Assembly (NCBI GenBank): GCA_002376715.1
Contig: DFOK01000073.1
Span: forward strand, 1-7,603
Direction: 5' to 3'
From: Bacteroidales bacterium UBA3543
GTDB lineage: Bacteria; Bacteroidota; Bacteroidia; Bacteroidales; UBA932
Length of the DNA stretch: 7,603 bases
This document shows, piece by piece, positions 5,705-7,603 of the stretch (position 1 is the first letter of the stretch; each line of letters starts with the position of its first letter). A program made the position numbers and the translations under genes. The notes under the pieces are model-generated. The model worked only from the letters and a program-made list of their open reading frames with translations, was not told the DNA's origin and ran no database searches.

Positions 5705-7387
5705 ATGACCCGACGTATGAAAAAGATATTAAATATAAGTTTCTTGGCGCTGTTGGTTTCTCTGATCCTTGCTACTTCCTGCATAGGTGACCTGAATACA
5801 CAGCCTCTCAATGAAACTGATGCAACCTCGGAGACCGCGTATAAGGACGAGGTGAGCTATCTCAAGTCTTTGGGATATATCTATGGATACTGGGCGTTGG
5901 CAAGCCAGAATGATGCCGGATCGTCGGATATCAGCGTGGCAGATGCCGGTCAGAGCGAGCTTTGTCGTATGTATGTGATACTCAATGAGCTCAGTACCGA
6001 CGCACTCAAGATTATCTGGGGCGACAACTATATCAATCCCATCCAGTATCATAAATGGACATCAGCCGATAACGAAGCCATCATCGCAGTTTACACACGC
6101 TGCATGAAGGGTATCACCCTGGCAAACGAGTTTCTCGTAAGAACAACTCCCGAGATGCTTGCAAGCCGCGGACATGAGGCGTTCCAGAAAACTATTGACC
6201 AGTATCGTGCAGAGGCAAGATTTAATCGTGCACTCTACTACTATCTTTTGTTGGACTTCTTTGGCAATCCTCCCTTCGCAATGCCTGAAAATATAGGTGG
6301 CGACCTGCCTGAGCAGATTGGCAGAGTAGAACTTTTCAAGTGGATTGAGAGTGAGCTCAAAGAGCTCTCGGAACTCTCCGATATGCCTAACAAGGGTACG
6401 GTACCTTATCCCCGTGCAACCAAGGGTTCCGTATGGGCTCTTCTTGCAAGGATGTACCTCAATGCAGAGGTCTATACCAGTACTGCACGTTGGCAAGATG
6501 CCAAAGATGCGGCAGCTAAGGTTATCGGTATGGGCTACAAGCTCCATGACAACTACCACGAACTCTTTATGCAGGACAACACCACCAACGGGGCTGCGGA
6601 GGAGTTTATCTTTGCCATCTCTTATGACAAAGACCAGACACAGAGCTGGGGTGGTACCACTCACCTTGTTTCAGCAACACTCAGCGATGCGGCAAATGCA
6701 GCTATCGGAGCAGCAGTTGTTGGAGAAGGTCAACTTATCAACCCTGAGAACTGGAACGGATATCACGTAGCTGATGACTATGTTGCTCGTTTCCAACTTG
6801 TAAATGTAAAGTGGGGCGGAGAAGGCTTTGGTTATGACAGAGCAGCCAGCGATAAGAGGGCGTTCTTCTACAACGGTGGTGCGACCAAGGAGTTTGACAA
6901 CACTACAACTGATTCCGGCTGGAGATGTTGGAAGTTCTCCGGACTCTATTCGGACGGGCATGCTGTATCAAGCTCCGAGACCAACTACAAATTCTCGTCA
7001 ATCGACTTCCCCATCTTCCGTCTTCCGGAGATGTATCTCATTTATGCGGAAGCCGATGCCCGCCTGAACGGCGGAAATGTTTCCGACGAGACTGCAAAAG
7101 GCTATATTCGTCAGCTCCGTCAACGTGCGGGTGTCGATGCGACAACTCCTTCCATTATGGATCTCAACTGGCTTCTCGATGAGCGTGCCAGAGAACTTAT
7201 GTGGGAGGGTCACCGCCGCGTTGACCTCATTCGCTACGGTTACTTCACTTCGATGCAGTTCCCCTGGACATTGAAGGGTGGTGTTCCTAACGGTAAGATT
7301 GCTCTTCCCGAATTCCGCACCATCTATCCTATCATTATCAGTGACCTCAACGCCAACCCCAAGCTGGTGCAGAATCCCGGTTACTAA
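5705..7387 (+). CDS. susD: SusD/RagB-family surface glycan-binding lipoprotein, probably starch-binding
   Basis: A 560-residue outer-membrane lipoprotein that forms the lid over SusC and binds glycan. The signal peptide ends in A-T-S-C with lipidation at Cys26. The SusD N-terminal L-N-T-Q-P (30-34), helical repeat segments such as Y-R-A-E-A-R-F-N-R-A-L-Y-Y (167-179), and C-terminal F-R-L-P-E-M-Y-L-I-Y-A-E-A (438-450) and L-L-D-E-R-A-R-E-L (490-498) with E-G-H-R-R-V-D-L-I-R (501-510) are diagnostic. Aligning by eye with B. thetaiotaomicron SusD from memory, its starch-contacting R81, W98, N101, Y296 and W320 fall on R88, W105, N108, W315 and W350 here, so alpha-glucan binding is likely. N-E-L-x-T-D (94-99) and W-G-G-T-T-H-L-V (315-322) also line up with that protein. 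The start is ATG 5705, 2 nt after susC; ATG 5717 (Met5) is an equally possible start and leaves the signal intact. Confidence 0.94.
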   Translation: MTRRMKKILNISFLALLVSLILATSCIGDLNTQPLNETDATSETAYKDEVSYLKSLGYIYGYWALASQNDAGSSDISVADAGQSELCRMYVILNELSTDALKIIWGDNYINPIQYHKWTSADNEAIIAVYTRCMKGITLANEFLVRTTPEMLASRGHEAFQKTIDQYRAEARFNRALYYYLLLDFFGNPPFAMPENIGGDLPEQIGRVELFKWIESELKELSELSDMPNKGTVPYPRATKGSVWALLARMYLNAEVYTSTARWQDAKDAAAKVIGMGYKLHDNYHELFMQDNTTNGAAEEFIFAISYDKDQTQSWGGTTHLVSATLSDAANAAIGAAVVGEGQLINPENWNGYHVADDYVARFQLVNVKWGGEGFGYDRAASDKRAFFYNGGATKEFDNTTTDSGWRCWKFSGLYSDGHAVSSSETNYKFSSIDFPIFRLPEMYLIYAEADARLNGGNVSDETAKGYIRQLRQRAGVDATTPSIMDLNWLLDERARELMWEGHRRVDLIRYGYFTSMQFPWTLKGGVPNGKIALPEFRTIYPIIISDLNANPKLVQNPGY

Positions 7388-7418
7388 TGGCACGAAACAT
7401 TGAAAAATCAATAAGATT

Positions 7419-7603
7419 ATGAAACAGTTTAAATATATAGTAATGCTGATGATGGCCATGTTTCTCTTTTCCGCCTGTGAAATGGAGATCGAACATGTCA
7501 AAGTCGATCCTGCGCAAAGTGTTGCTCCAACATTGCTTGGCCAAAAAGACATTATTGTCAACCAGGACAACAGCAAGGTTGAGGCAGTGGTTTTCAACTG
7601 GAC
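7419..7603 (+). CDS. SusE-family surface lipoprotein, 5' part only
   Basis: The first 61 codons are present before the right edge, with no stop. MKQFKYIVMLMMAMFLFSAC is a lipoprotein signal peptide with lipobox F-S-A-C, lipidation at Cys20, and acidic residues just after it (E21, E23), as in surface-exported Bacteroidetes lipoproteins. The mature part has A-P-T-L (residues 36-39), then I-I-V-N-Q-D-N-S at 44-51 and V-V-F-N-W at 57-61. That order, A-P, then a strand, then a strand ending in aromatic-x-W, is how SusE N-terminal domains begin. Position after susD with a 31-nt gap also fits. SusE/SusF proteins hold starch at the cell surface with carbohydrate-binding domains; those domains would lie beyond the edge. 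Another surface glycan-binding protein of the same slot is possible. Confidence 0.75.
   Translation, partial: MKQFKYIVMLMMAMFLFSACEMEIEHVKVDPAQSVAPTLLGQKDIIVNQDNSKVEAVVFNW

Larger units (their letters stand above)
1352..7603 (+). other. Sus-type glycan uptake operon (partial PUL)
   Basis: Four plus-strand genes (MFS, susC, susD, susE-like) are spaced by 16, 2 and 31 nt with no hairpin-plus-T-run between them, which suggests one transcript. Together they cover surface capture, outer-membrane import and inner-membrane import. Enzymes for depolymerising the glycan, such as GH13 or GH97 in starch systems, are absent from the window and would be expected downstream. The left boundary is the repeat-rich divergent intergenic region. 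Confidence 0.85.

Noticed and set aside
6062..6664. A 200-codon minus-strand open frame inside susD
   Set aside because: It is a long shadow frame antisense to an intact SusD; no recognisable protein features.

Overview
This window looks like chromosomal DNA of a Bacteroidota member, probably Bacteroidales. The evidence is a SusC/SusD pair, lipoproteins with Bacteroides-style lipoboxes, A/T-rich start contexts with little Shine-Dalgarno signal, and possible Bacteroides-type promoters (TTTG at -33, TAnnTTTG at -7). The genus cannot be told from this sequence.

Layout. Positions 1-660 (minus strand) hold the first 220 codons of a fimbrillin-like surface lipoprotein whose 3' end lies beyond the left edge. 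Upstream of it on the same strand is a 43-residue acidic small protein (827-958). Positions 1352-7603 (plus strand) hold a Sus-type glycan uptake operon: an MFS sugar transporter of the maltose/maltooligosaccharide type, a SusC TonB-dependent outer-membrane transporter, a SusD glycan-binding lipoprotein, and the start of a SusE-family lipoprotein cut by the right edge. Gaps in the operon are 16, 2 and 31 nt, with no terminator between genes.

How the operon should work: SusD and the SusE-like protein bind glycan at the cell surface, SusC imports oligosaccharide through the outer membrane using TonB energy, and the MFS protein carries the small sugar across the inner membrane. By eye, residues of SusD corresponding to the starch-contacting residues of Bacteroides thetaiotaomicron SusD are kept (R88, W105, N108, W350, with W315 in place of a Tyr). 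With the MFS type, this points to starch or other alpha-glucan as substrate. No glycoside hydrolase or SusR-like regulator is in the window; if they exist they lie to the right or elsewhere.

The most unusual part is the 691-bp stretch between the two divergent units (661-1351). Apart from the small gene and possible promoters, it is largely filled by degenerate 7-bp tandem arrays of at least three different sequence families (GCTAATG-like, CTCGCAC-like, ACTACAT-like). They lie on both sides of the small gene and keep a strict 7-bp step over long runs. I do not know a described role for them in this group.
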